Of a stretch of 51,305 nucleotides of DNA, positions 1-11,200 are shown one piece after another; positions within the stretch are counted from its first letter, which is position 1, and each line of letters opens with the position of its first letter. The notes under the pieces are model-generated. The model had not been told where the DNA came from. It made no database searches and saw only the letters and a list, made by a program, of their open reading frames with translations. Source of the stretch: Fidelibacterota bacterium. GTDB lineage: Bacteria; Marinisomatota; Marinisomatia; Marinisomatales; S15-B10. The position numbers were made by a program, and so were the translations under genes. The stretch lies in the NCBI GenBank assembly GCA_002715465.1, contig PAYY01000034.1, forward strand, positions 1-51,305, in the 5' to 3' direction.

Positions 1-264
1 GATTATCATATATAGTGATGTAATTCTTTGTTGACCATCTAAAATAAGTTTTACAGCGCCCTGGCGTTTATCATACTTATTTTCACCTTTAAGCTCTGGT
101 GGTTTGTTTGTGTCCCAGGTGAGGATTGTTCCTGTAGGATATTCTTTTATTAAACTATTAAAGAGTGCTTTTACATGGTCACGCTTCCATACATACTGCC
201 TTTGGAAAGCAGGTACATATAATTGACTATCATCAACCTTATCAAGTATTTGTGATATCTTCAT
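1..264 (-). CDS. DUF262 (GmrSD/SspE-like) protein, N-terminal part, cut by window edge
   Basis: Reading the minus strand from the ATG at 264 gives 88 open codons running off the window. The protein begins MKISQILDKVDD and contains VPAFQRQYVW (about residues 17-26) and, near the edge, LDGQQRITSLY. The pair P-x-(F/Y)-Q-R-x-(Y/F)-x-W and DGQQR-(I/L)-(T)-(S/T)-L is the signature of the DUF262 domain, found in GmrS/GmrSD modification-dependent restriction enzymes, in SspE and in many defence-island proteins; DGQQR is the nucleotide-binding/hydrolysis motif of that family. An in-frame TAA just upstream (268-270) fixes the ATG as the start, although no clear Shine-Dalgarno is seen. The C-terminal half (for example an HNH/DUF1524 domain) is outside the window, so restriction activity cannot be judged. 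It follows a broken copy of the same domain by 32 nt. Confidence 0.8.
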   Translation of the reverse strand, partial: MKISQILDKVDDSQLYVPAFQRQYVWKRDHVKALFNSLIKEYPTGTILTWDTNKPPELKGENKYDKRQGAVKLILDGQQRITSLYMII

Positions 265-296
265 ATTTTATATCTATTTATTTACAAATTGATAAA

Positions 297-446
297 TCAA
301 ACCTTATTATTTTTTATCAGTAAGCCAAATAATGCTATGTGATTCTTAGGAGTCCACTTGAAATCTCTTTGAAATTTTGGTGCTTGAATTTTTCCATTTT
401 TTGCATTTGCAACCAAACTCTTAAAATTTCAAAAAAAAGTTTCCAT
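297..446 (-). pseudogene. Broken DUF262 N-terminal fragment with in-frame TGA
   Basis: A textbook ribosome site (AGGAGG, then 5 nt) precedes ATG at 446-444, but after METFF the frame hits TGA (429-431). The same frame continues open as NFKSLVANAKNGKIQAPKFQ and RDFKWTPKNH until TGA at 297-299. The segment IQAPKFQRDFKW matches the DUF262 N-terminal motif and aligns with VPAFQRQYVW of the intact gene that starts 32 nt downstream. Only the first 40-odd residues of the domain survive and DGQQR is missing, so this looks like a decayed paralogue or the stump of a gene replaced by its neighbour. Slippage in the run of eight A would not restore this frame, so a nonsense mutation or stop readthrough fits better than a frameshift. 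Confidence 0.6.
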
Positions 447-743
447 AATTACCTCCTATTATTTTGATTGTCTTGAACATAAGACTAATTTAAATGAATT
501 GCAATTTTTACATATAACATCCCAGTATTATGGTCACTAACGAATAGACCATTAATAATTTTTATACACCTGATTGAGCTAATCATAATGCCTGTTCTAC
601 TCTGGCTCTATATCATACCTGTCTCTGTTATTGTTAAACTGTTACTTTAGTTGCGTGCCCTTCAAACGCATATATTCTGATGACACAGTACTCTATTTTG
701 ACAAATGAGGGTAAATAATATTTATATCAAACTTAGAGGAGCA
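447..743. other. Non-coding stretch between the DUF262 remnant and tRNA-Ser
   Basis: No convincing gene is seen here on either strand; short open stretches of about 30 codons have no family signal. It is the presumed tRNA trailer plus the upstream region of the DUF262 remnant, and ends at the AGGAGG site at about 452-457 (minus strand). It could contain an island attachment site, but no direct repeat of the tRNA 3' end is visible within the window. Confidence 0.4.
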
Positions 744-764
744 CCCCTCGTATTGAGGGGTTTT
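744..764. terminator. Hairpin just beyond the tRNA-Ser 3' end
   Basis: CCCCTC (744-749), loop GTATT, GAGGGG (755-760): six perfect pairs, GC-rich in an AT-rich setting. The T run (761-764) lies on the plus-strand side, so as an intrinsic terminator it suits plus-strand transcription better; for the minus-strand tRNA it would be a trailer hairpin or a weak terminator without a good U tract. Confidence 0.4.
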
Positions 765-770
765 CCTCAG

Positions 771-857
771 CGGAGAGGAAAGGATTCGAACCTTCGTAAG
801 AGTTACCCCTTAACACGCTTTCCAAGCGTGCGCCTTCAACCACTCGGCCACCTCTCC
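771..857 (-). tRNA. trnS(gga): tRNA-Ser (anticodon GGA)
   Basis: The minus strand folds as a class II tRNA of 87 nt. Acceptor stem GGAGAGG (857-851) pairs with CCTCTCC (778-772), discriminator G at 771. The anticodon stem CACGC/GCGTG encloses loop TTGGAAA with anticodon GGA at 823-821, which reads UCC/UCU serine codons. A long variable arm and the T-loop GTTCGAATCC are present. CCA is not encoded (the next bases are CTG), so it is added after transcription. It lies 56 nt downstream of the pentapeptide-repeat gene. Its 3' end faces the DUF262 genes. Confidence 0.95.
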
Positions 858-913
858 AAAATATGTTATATTGTTATATTAATGAATATACGATTACTTT
901 CTAAAGTGTTAAT

Positions 914-1798
914 TTATTTATTTATATTTTTCAATGCGGCTATCAACTCATCCCAGTCAATAGACTCATTTCCATTATTATCTATAGATTGAAAACTTAT
1001 TATTCTTCCGTTAATTAATGTCCATTCTTCACTAATCTCTTTTTCTGAATTATTATCCTTAGGCTTACCTGTTATATCACTTGACTTGACTCCAGACAGA
1101 TTTGCAAAAGTGAAGTTTGCTCCATGAATCATTGTTCCTGTAAGGTCTGAATTCTTTAGGCTAGTTTTTTCAAAATCAGCATTTACCAATGAAGCTCCTG
1201 TTAATTTTGAATTATCTAAGATTGCTTCTTTTAGAGAAGCACCTCTTAGAGTAACTTTGGAAAGATTTGAGTCACTTAGGTTTGCTTTATTCAGTTCAGC
1301 ATTTTTTAACACGGAACCTATAAATTTTGTTCTACTGAGATCACTCATGTTAAGCTTTGATGCTGTAAGGTTTGTCCCCGATAGATTAGCATCCATAAGT
1401 TTAGCTTCTGAAAGATTAGCACCTCCAAGATCTGTCATCATAAAGTTTGCACCTGAAAGAAAAGCCTTAACTAGGTTGGCATCTCTAAGATTAGCGTCAG
1501 AAAGATTTCCATTTTCAATGTTTGCAGATTCCAAGTTTACTTCTATAAGTGTGGCTCCCTTAAGCTTAGCATTTTTTAAGTTTGCTCCTGAAAGGTTTGC
1601 GCCTCCCAAAAAAGCATCGGTAAGATCCGCATTTTGTAAGTTAGCATTTTCTAGATTAGCATTAATTAAGGCTGCTCCTTCGAGATTGCACCCTTCCATG
1701 TCATGAGACTCGCTATTATAAAATTTTTGCCAGTTATCAGCATTACACTGGGCATAAATAGATCCGACCAAATAGAATAAGGCAATAAAGTATTTCAT
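914..1798 (-). CDS. Secreted pentapeptide-repeat protein with C-terminal EF-hand
   Basis: 294 residues. A signal peptide (MKYFIALFYLVGSIYA) is followed from about residue 35 to 235 by near-continuous A(D/N)LxxA-type pentapeptide repeats, which fold into a right-handed quadrilateral beta-helix. The C-terminus carries a canonical 12-residue EF-hand loop, DNNGNESIDWDE (273-284), with Asp, Asn, Asn, Ser, Asp and Glu at positions 1, 3, 5, 7, 9 and 12, followed by a short helix. Pentapeptide proteins are usually cytoplasmic (for example gyrase mimics), so export plus a calcium loop suggests a periplasmic or surface scaffold. ATG start with AAGAGG upstream. No enzymatic residues are recognised and the specific function is unknown. 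Confidence 0.85.
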   Translation of the reverse strand: MKYFIALFYLVGSIYAQCNADNWQKFYNSESHDMEGCNLEGAALINANLENANLQNADLTDAFLGGANLSGANLKNAKLKGATLIEVNLESANIENGNLSDANLRDANLVKAFLSGANFMMTDLGGANLSEAKLMDANLSGTNLTASKLNMSDLSRTKFIGSVLKNAELNKANLSDSNLSKVTLRGASLKEAILDNSKLTGASLVNADFEKTSLKNSDLTGTMIHGANFTFANLSGVKSSDITGKPKDNNSEKEISEEWTLINGRIISFQSIDNNGNESIDWDELIAALKNINK

Positions 1799-1895
1799 AA
1801 TAGCCTCTTAATCAGTTTTAAAATTAAAATTCGAAATAGGAAAAAATAGTTTGAGACAATTATTAAACTCAAACTGCTGTCAACAGAGTCTAGCT

Positions 1896-2222
1896 TTAAC
1901 TTTCAGTTTTTTCTTTAGGTTCAGCGTCCTCAGATGGTTCTTCTTCAGCAGCTTCTACAGGAGCTTCCTCTGATGCAGGAGCGTCCTCAGATGGTTCTTC
2001 TTCAGCAGCTTCTACAGGAGCTTCCTCAATAGGACCTGCCTCTAATTCCTTTAAATAAGAATCTAAATTTTTATCTTCAGGAATTTTTAATAATGATTCT
2101 TGAAAACGAATTGCACCACTTTTTTCTGCAACAACAGATTTTATGTATTTTACAACTGTAAATTTCTTTTCTTTTTTCGCACCTTTTTTTGCTTTCTCAG
2201 CAAAACTTGTCCCTTTAGCCAT
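1896..2222 (-). CDS. Small charged protein: basic N-terminus, Glu/Pro/Ala-rich repeated tail
   Basis: 108 residues, ATG preceded by a good AGGAG site. The first 65 residues (MAKGTSFAEKAKKGAKKEKK onward) are Lys-rich with a conserved-looking core (VVKYIKSVVAEKSGAIRF), reminiscent of small basic cytoplasmic proteins in FCB-group genomes. The remainder is a highly acidic tail in which EEAPVEAAEEEPSEDA occurs twice. There is no signal peptide or membrane segment, so it is likely cytoplasmic. The opposite charge of its halves suggests self-association or a ribosome- or nucleic-acid-linked role, but the family is not recognised. Confidence 0.7.
   Translation of the reverse strand: MAKGTSFAEKAKKGAKKEKKFTVVKYIKSVVAEKSGAIRFQESLLKIPEDKNLDSYLKELEAGPIEEAPVEAAEEEPSEDAPASEEAPVEAAEEEPSEDAEPKEKTES
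1924..2027 (-). repeat. 57-bp tandem duplication in the acidic tail
   Basis: Two 47-bp blocks, 1924-1970 and 1981-2027, are identical base for base, spaced 57 bp start to start (19 codons). Perfect identity with no synonymous differences points to a recent duplication or a slippage-prone repeat that may vary in number between strains. Confidence 0.9.
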
Positions 2223-2296
2223 AATAATCTCCTAAGAAGTCATAAAAATATAATTTTCGGTGACGAATTTACTTTATATTCTTCAATAAAGGAATT

Positions 2297-5200
2297 TTAA
2301 GGAATATTCTTTTCTCTATAATCAAATTCAAAATAATCTCCATCCGACCAGGACGATGGTCTCTTCTCTGATGATGATACAACTCTTAATTTATTGTGTC
2401 CAATAAATTCAAATAAACCATATCTCCTTGTTCCATCATCATATTTTATCGCCAATCGAAAAGGTCTTTTTGACCAATCTATGGCATATTCCCCAGGTTT
2501 CTCATCACCGATAGTATTTCCAAATAGTACTCCTTGGCTAAATCGTCCATTATTAAATGACCATAAAATAACAGCAATCCCTTGATAAGCCCACTCTCCA
2601 TCTAGTGCTTTCACTATATCAATATTCTCTACCGTTTGTGATTTAGCACTATTACCAGCTTTGTCCTTAGCATCAACAGTGAGAGTGTATGAAGTCCCAA
2701 TTAATACTTTATCAGAACCTGGTACTAAAATTGATGGATGATCACCACTTCCAAGATCTTCTTCAGCAACAGTAAGATAATGAGGTGAGTCAGGATCTTC
2801 ACTCCCCCCCTCACGTTCCCAACGAAAAATTACTTCTCCCATATCCTCACTAAATGTCATTCCAACTGGAGAATTATAATTAAATAGACCTCTACCAGGT
2901 GCACTATTAGTGAAATCAAGATTAAATCTTGGTGCAGTGACATCGAATGTCACATCAGAAATAGTTACAGGATCCATCAAATTTCCAGCATTATCTTGTC
3001 CTGTGAAGACTAATGAATAATTAGATCCATCCGATAAAGAAGGGGCATTAATTAATGTGATAGAATCATGAACCCCACCTTTTAATTCATTTCCAGAGAG
3101 ACTTTTCTCTTGAGAAGATCCTCCATTTCCAATCCATGTAATTGTTCCAGTTTGTAGAGGTTCAGAAAGTTCATAGCTAATACTTGTGTTATTTATTGAA
3201 GTGCCCGGACTCGGACCTGTTACTATTATGACAGGAGGTGTGTTATCAAATAATAGTGGCCCAATATCAATAGGGTTAGATGTATTTCCTGCAGAATCAG
3301 TTCCAGAAAAGGAAATAGAATAACTAGCTCCACTTACTAATGTTGGGGGATTAGTTAAATCTATTGATTCATGAGGGCCTTTTATTAATTCTTGTCCTGA
3401 TAATATAACTGTATGTGGAGTTCCTCCATCTCGTATTGCATTATTCCCAGGCGCATTCTTAAAGACAATTTCTCCTGAAATAATTGTTTCGTCAATATTA
3501 TAGCTAAAAGTTTTTCCATTTGTGTACCCTTCAATAGGATTTATTACAGAAAATATAGGAGGCGAAATATCGAATTTTACTCCTGAAACTGATATTTCAT
3601 CAGCTTTATTTCCAGCAGCATCCGAACCATTTAAAGTCAATGTATAGATACCACCATCAACTAAAGATGTTTGATTCAAAAGTATTCCTTTTCTATTGCC
3701 CTCCTCCTTTTCTGGGACAGAAAATTCTATTATACGCGGAGACTGAGAATCCGTATTTCCACCAATTCTTGTCCAGGTAGCAGTAGCAGTAGATAGTTTT
3801 TCTGACAATGTGTAATCAATATCTAGGGTTTTAGTATTTATAGGGGATTCTGGTGAGTTTAAAGTTATTACTGGTTTAATCGAATCAAATAATATTCCAT
3901 TAATACGAACAGTCTCAGCCTCATTGCCAGCAGCATCAGTAACTCTAAAACTGATTCTATAAATTCCCCCATCCACTAAGGTTGGACTATTTGAAAATAT
4001 AGCTCCAGCATGTTCTCCTTGTGAAAGTTCTGATTCTACTAAAACTACTTGATGTGGAGAATTAGGATCAGTGTTTCCAGATGTTTGCTCAAAAATAACT
4101 ATACCAGAATTAGCATTCTCACTGATAGTGTAAGTTAATCGAGGTTCATTGATTGCTAATAAATCGTTGTAAGTCTTAATTGTTAACAATGGTGGTGTAT
4201 TATCAAATGTGACGGATTCAATTGTCATGCTAGAAGCATTATTAGTTGCTGGATCAATTCCTTCAAAAGATATTGAATAAACTGAACCACTAACAAGATT
4301 TGGCGCATTGGTAAGAATAATTTCATTATGCTCTCCCATCGCCAATTCTAACCCCGATAATGGGATTTCATGCGGTGAAGATGCATCAATTTCGCCTCCA
4401 GTCCTCCGCCAAACAACTTTACCTTCAGAGAGAGTTTCACTTAAGTTGTATGATATTGCTGAAGTTTTAATGAATGAAGTGGGAGCAGGTAAAGAAGCAA
4501 TAATACTTGGTGGAGTTACATCAAAAAGCACTTGTTGAATTGTAGAAGATGTTAAATTGTTACCAGCCTGATCATTACCTATTGTTGAAATATCATAAAT
4601 AGCCCCATCCACAAGAGTAGGTTCCATTGTTAAACTCACCTTTTCAAAACTTCCCTTTACCATCTCATCACCAAGTAATTCTATAGTGTGAGGTGAATTT
4701 GGATCAGTTACTCCAGCAACATGTTTCCAAACTAACGATGCTTTTTGCATTTTTTCTGAAAGACTATATGAAATTTCAGGTTCATTGATAGCTTTCATGG
4801 ATTCTGGCCACAGTAATGTGAACAAAGGAGCTGAAATATCATATGTGACCATTGGTATAGTAACTACTTCTGATGTATTTCCTGCCATGTCTATACCAGA
4901 AAATACAATGCTATAGATTGATCCATCAACAAGATCAGGAATGTTTGATGTAATAGACTGAGGGTGATCACCACTACTAAGTTCAGATGCATTCAATATT
5001 ATCTCATGGGGCGAATATGGGTCAGAGCTACCTCCAGTTCTTATCCAGGAAATTTGTCCACTTTTAAACAGTTCTGATAAACTATAATCAACCTCTTTCG
5101 TATTAACATATTGATTAACCTGAGGATAATTAACGATAATGTTGGGTGAAATATCGTCATATGATAAATTTGTAACATTAAAATTTTTCCCAGCATTACC

Positions 5201-8200
5201 AGCCATATCTATGCCTTCTAAAGTAAGCGTATAGATAGCACCTGATACCAAAGGATCAAAATTTGCTGATAAAATTTCTGGGTGACTTCCAGAGGTAAGC
5301 ATTGAATTATCTAAATTAATTATTCTAGGAGGTGAAGGATCATCTGCACCTCCTGTTCTCACCCAAGTTAATTTTCCTTCTTTTAATGGTTCACTTAAAT
5401 TGTATGAAATGACATTGCTATTGATATAATCACCTTCACTAGGATAATCTATAGTTAATGTTGGAGGTGATGTGTCATAACCAACATTGACTATAGAAAC
5501 TGGTTCAGCTATATTTCCAGCCAAATCCTCTGCCGTCATTAATATTCTGTATGCAGAACCATCAACTAAATTCAAAGAATCAGAAAAATCTATTTCTGGA
5601 TAATTTCCAGCAACTTTCAAACTATTAGATAATTTGATGGATAAATTATTTGTAGAGTTTCTTAAATCTTTCCAAAGAAATTCACCAGAGGATAAATCTT
5701 CACTTGTAGAAAAAGAAATCACAGGTTTATCAATAAAAATATTCGATTCAGGTGAAGATATTGCAATAACTGGGGAAGTAATATCATAAGTAATTTTATC
5801 AATGAAAACCTCTTCAGCATTGTTTCCAGCTAAATCCAAACCTGAAAATGAAACTGAATAAATAGCTCCATCTACCAAGGCTGGCAGATTAAGCAAGGCT
5901 GTTTTTACATGATCACCTGATAGAAGCTCATTTCCTGTTAAAACAGATTGATGAGGTGAATTAACATCATCTTCACCACCAATTTGAGTCCAAGTAATAA
6001 TTGACTCTAACATATCTTCTGAAAATGAAAAGGATGGGAGAATTTCATTTAAATAATCACCATCAACAGGGCTACTGACCATAATTACTGGCTCTGTAAC
6101 GTCGTATCTTAAACTTTCAATGATTAATGTATCCGATTTGTTTCCAGCATAATCAATCCCAACAAAAGAATAATTATATATTGATCCATCTGATAAAAGA
6201 GGAGGAAATATTAGATTCCCATCAGAATGATCACCTGATAAAAGTTCATCAGAATCAAGAGGGACAATATGAGGCGAAGATGGGTCAGCTATTCCAGCTA
6301 TTTGACTCCAAAACATTGTACCATCCTTAAGATCTTCGCTAATTGAATAAGAAATATTTGGTTCCTTGATTGCTGCACCAGACAAAGGAGAAGAGACAGT
6401 AAGGATTGGAGGAGAAAAATCAACTTTTACATCTTCAAGAAAAACTTCATCAACTTGATTTCCAGCTGGATCTTCTCCGTTAAAAGTTATTCTATAACTA
6501 GCTCCATCTACTAGAGTAGGTTGATTCATTAAATATCCATCAAAAGGCTCTGATAATAACTCTTCATTATTCAAAGAAATTTCATGAGGTGAACGAGTAT
6601 CATCATTTCCTCCTGTATATATCCAGGAAATAACACCTTTGGAAAGATTCTCAGATAACCTAAATGACAACCTTGAATCGGGGACGTAAATATCAGCTGT
6701 AGGATAAGTTACCAGATATTTCGGGGAAGTAACATCATATGTAATAGATGAAATTCTAACTGTGTCCGTATTATTTCCAGCAATATCACTCCCAAAAATT
6801 TCAATTATATACTCTCCACCATCAATTAATGGTGGTGGGGTTTCTAGATTAATTTCTCCTGAGTTTCCAATAGACATCATCTCAGGTAATAAAGAGACTG
6901 TATGTGGAGAATTCCCATCCTCCTTTCCACCAGAGTTTATCCATCGAATAGAACCTTCAACCAAAGCTTCATTTAGATTATATGAAAATCGAGTATGATT
7001 CACAGCTACACTGTCTAAAGGAGAAAGATTGGAAATTATAGGAGCTGTAATATCATATGATATATTTTCAATTGATATGGGAATTGCTTCATTACCAGCC
7101 CTATCTGTTCCAGCGTAAGTTATGCGATATGTTGAGCCGTCTTGGAGTTGTGGTAAATTTGAGAAACCCAATGAATCATGCAATCCAGATGATGCTAAAC
7201 TCTCTTCTTCAATTTTTATAACGTGCGGTGAACCTAGATCAGCATTTCCACCAATTCGTTGATAAGTAATTGTCCCTTCTGATATATATTCAGATAATGA
7301 GTATTTAATTTCCGCCGTATTTACGAAACTGTTTGTATCAGGATAAAAAACTGTTATTTCAGGGTCTGTTATATCATAATGGACAGAATCAATTCGAAGT
7401 GTGTCAGAAATATTTCCAGCGGGATCTATACCAAGTATTTTTAATGAGTAAATTGATCCATCAACTAGCATAGGCGTTTCCGACATTAACCTGGGAAGCT
7501 GTGTCCCAGCATTTAGTTCTGAACCAACAAAATTAGATATATGAGGTGCATTTTCATCATAAATCCCACCAATATGTTCCCAAGTAAGTTTTCCTTCTTT
7601 CAGGTTCTCACTTAACCAATATCCAATTAGTGGTTCATTTATATAAGATGATAGTGTTGGAGTAAATTCATCAAAAAGAGGAGCGGTAGCATCAAAAGTA
7701 AGATTTTCCAAGATAATTGGATTTGCTTCATTCCCAGCTCTGTCATAACCACTTATAGTTAATTGATATACACCTCCTTCAACAAGATTAGGATCATGAA
7801 AAAACTCTGTATCTACATGTCCTCCTTCTAATAACTCCTCATTGACAAATTGAACATTATGAATTTTGGCGGCGTCTCGAGTGCCATCCAACCATTCCCA
7901 TTTTGCATTAGCAATAGAAAATTCTTCACTAAAAGAATAAGATAGGTTTGGTGAAGATATAAAAGATTTTTCAGAAAGATCTAATAATTCAATAATAGGC
8001 GGATCAGCATCAAAAGTTATATTTTCAACAATAACTGTATCAGACTTATTACCAGCAGCATCCTCTCCAGTAATTTTAAATGTGTAGATTGCACCATTTA
8101 CAAGTTGAGGAGGATTTAATAGAGAAATTTCATTATGTAAACCACTAGTAAGTTCATCACCTTCAAAATCAGCAGTGTGAGTAATTATACTATCTAATGC

Positions 8201-11200
8201 TGGGTATTTTGATTCCCATATTGCCTTTCCTTCAGATATCGATTCACTTAAGTTGTAGGTTAAATTACTACTATTAATAAATCCGCCACTATCTGGTTTA
8301 ACATCAGCAAATTTTGGTTTTGTTGCGTCAAACATGACTTCAGTAATAATAACTGGTTCTGACTTATTTCCAGCTAGATCGATACCGTTAAAAGTAACAG
8401 AATAGATGGTACCTTCAACAAGAGGTGGCGGGGCACTTGCAATAGGAAAACGCTCATAAAATCCTTTTACAAGATTACTATCAGGGATAATCTGAATAAA
8501 TTGTTCAGCATTGCCAGTGATACTATCAATAGAGGTCCAAATTATTTCACCAGATTTTAAATTTTCAGAAAGAGAATAGGAAACTTCGACATTCCTAGTT
8601 GGAACAGAATCTATAGGATAATTTACCTCTAGAATTGGAGGAGTAATGTCATAGTTTATTTCTGACACAAGTACTGTATCAGAAATATTCCCTGCACTAT
8701 CTACACCGACCATATATAAATCATATATAGCACCATCCTTAAGAAATGGTGTATTAATTGGCAGAGAGTCCGGGTGAATGCCGGCTGATAATTCAAAGGA
8801 TTCAAGAGATAGAATATGAGGAGAAGTTGGATCTTCTACACCATCTTTTCTATCCCAAACTACAGAGGCAGATAACAGTGACTCGCTCAGGTTATATCCA
8901 ATAGATGGAATATTTCGATGTGATTCCATTTTCGGTGAAAAAATAGATAGTTTTGGTGGTGTATCATCAAATGTAACTCGCATTGCTTTTATAGGTTCTG
9001 ATACTTTTCCACTTAAGTCTTTTCCTTTAATTGTTACCTGATAAATCCCACCTGAAACAAGATTTGGAGATTGGTTCATTTCAATGAAATTATGACTTCC
9101 CTTAGAAAGTTCATTTCCATACATAGAAATTGTATGAGGTGCCCTAACATCAAGCTTACCATCAATCCATTCCCAAATAACAGTTCCAGTTTTTAAACGT
9201 TCACTTGAATTGTATGAAATGGCACTAGTCGGAATATGACTTCCGTTTACAGGAAAATTTAAATTTATATCTGGTGGTGTAATATCATACATGACATCCG
9301 TAGATGATGCTCCAAGAGATCGATTTCCAGCAGCATCAACTCCCATAAATGAAATCACATAAACACTTCCATCTTGTAGAGTTAGTTGATTTGCCATAAC
9401 ACTATCATGAAAACCCTCCGTTAAATAATCGAAAGGAATATCCATAATCTGCGGAGAATTGAAATCGGGCTCTCCTCCTACTTGTGTCCAAATAATTGAA
9501 GCTTCAGATAAATTTTCTGTTAAAGTATAAGTTACCGCTGGAGACATAACAAAAGTGCAATCTCCGGGAGTTACATCTACAAACTCAGGTGCGGTTACAT
9601 CAAACTTAATATTTTCAATTGAAGAAGGAAGTGCTTCGTTTCCCGCTTTATCTCTTCCAGTTAATCTTATTGTAAAAGTTCCACCATCAGTAAGTTTATT
9701 AATAAATGTAGAATCTGCTAATCTATGGTCCCCTGATTTTAAACCTTCATCAGTAAGTTGTATTTTTATATTTCTGTTATCTTTTCCATCAACATTTTCC
9801 AAAATCCAATCAATTTCAGCTGATGAAAAATCCTCATCTAATGTATAAATAACCTCCCCACTTCTAATTGAAATTCCTGGCTCAGGAGCAATTGTCGATA
9901 AAGATGGTGGAGTTGTATCAAAAATTATATTTTTAACAATAACAGGGTTTGCCAAATTACCAGCAAGGTCTTCACCCGTCATTATAATATTGTAAAGACC
10001 ACCATTTATTAATTCAGGTTTTTCTGATAAGGCCTCATACAAATGCTCTCCTCCGTCAAGTTCGCTTCCTGTCAGATTAATTATATAAGGATCTACTTCA
10101 TCTTCCTTAATATTTGTTTGGATCCACTTGATTTGAGCATTAGAAAGGTCCTCACTGGAAATATAACTAATCACAGAGCTGTTTGCATATCCACCGCTAT
10201 CAGGAGACTCCCAAAGAAATTCAGGTCGTGTTGTATCATAAAGAACACTTCTTACGGAAAGAAATGGCCCTTTATTCCCTGCCATATCTTTTCCTTGAAA
10301 AAGAACGGAATAAGTAGCGCCATCCTTTAACTGAACATCTTCTCTAAAAATAATAGAATCTTTTGGACCCGATTCTAGCATGCCTTTAGAAAGACCAATG
10401 ACGTGAGGAGAGATTTCATCTTTTTTCCCTCTTTCCCATACCCAAACAACTTCAGCTGAAGAAAGATCCTCATCAGGGTTATATGATATTCTAGCTATAT
10501 TAGTAAATGCTGGAGCATCAATACTATAATTTGGCGGAGTTGTATCAAATGTAACAGCAGATAAAGTCATGTCATCAGCCGGATATCCACTCTCTCCTAT
10601 TCCCGAGAAAGTTATTTGATAGATTGAACTATCTTGCAGAATCGGTGGATTTCTTAGTTGAGTGTCTTTATGACTTCCCCTAGTTTTTTCAGATGATATA
10701 AGTTTAGAAAGGTGAGGTGCTAAACTATCTTTTTTACCCCCTACCCATTCCCACTTTATTAATCCACTGGCTAAATCCTCTTTTAAATAATAGGATAAAT
10801 TAGAGCTGTTTATTGGAATACTATCAGAAGGAGACTCAATTGAAATAATTGGAGCTTTACCTTCCGAATTTATTGTCATTGAATTAACAACTGTAAGCGT
10901 AGAATCATACTCCCAAATATCTGTTTCCCCGGTTCTTTCATCATAATTCTTAACATATCTTCGGACAACTTTCCTAGATGGCATAATAACCCAATCTTCC
11001 TGACGAACCTTATTTTCATTATTATATTGAAGTTCGATAACTCCATACATAAATCCATTAACATCATAAAACCTATAAACTTGAGCTTCGCCGTTAGAAT
11101 TATATTCAATAGAGGTAAATCTATCATCATAGTCACGAACTTTATTTAAACCATAAGTATATCGAATAAACTTTTCTGAAGGAGCGTCATTAATTCCATA

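Noticed and set aside
447..700. Short open stretches on the minus strand upstream of the DUF262 remnant
   Set aside because: Longest is about 33 codons (MISSIRCIKI start), with no ribosome site, no motif and stops on both sides; not called a gene.
705..992. Plus-strand open frame of 95 codons across the tRNA
   Set aside because: It runs through tRNA-Ser and the end of the pentapeptide gene on the opposite strand; a chance frame.
1500..1700. Short-period DNA repetition that might suggest a CRISPR or satellite
   Set aside because: It is the 15-bp periodicity of pentapeptide codons with diverged units and no spacers.
1257..1706. 149-codon plus-strand frame with regular Ser/Ala/Phe pattern
   Set aside because: Shadow of the pentapeptide repeats on the opposite strand; the periodicity is copied from the real gene.
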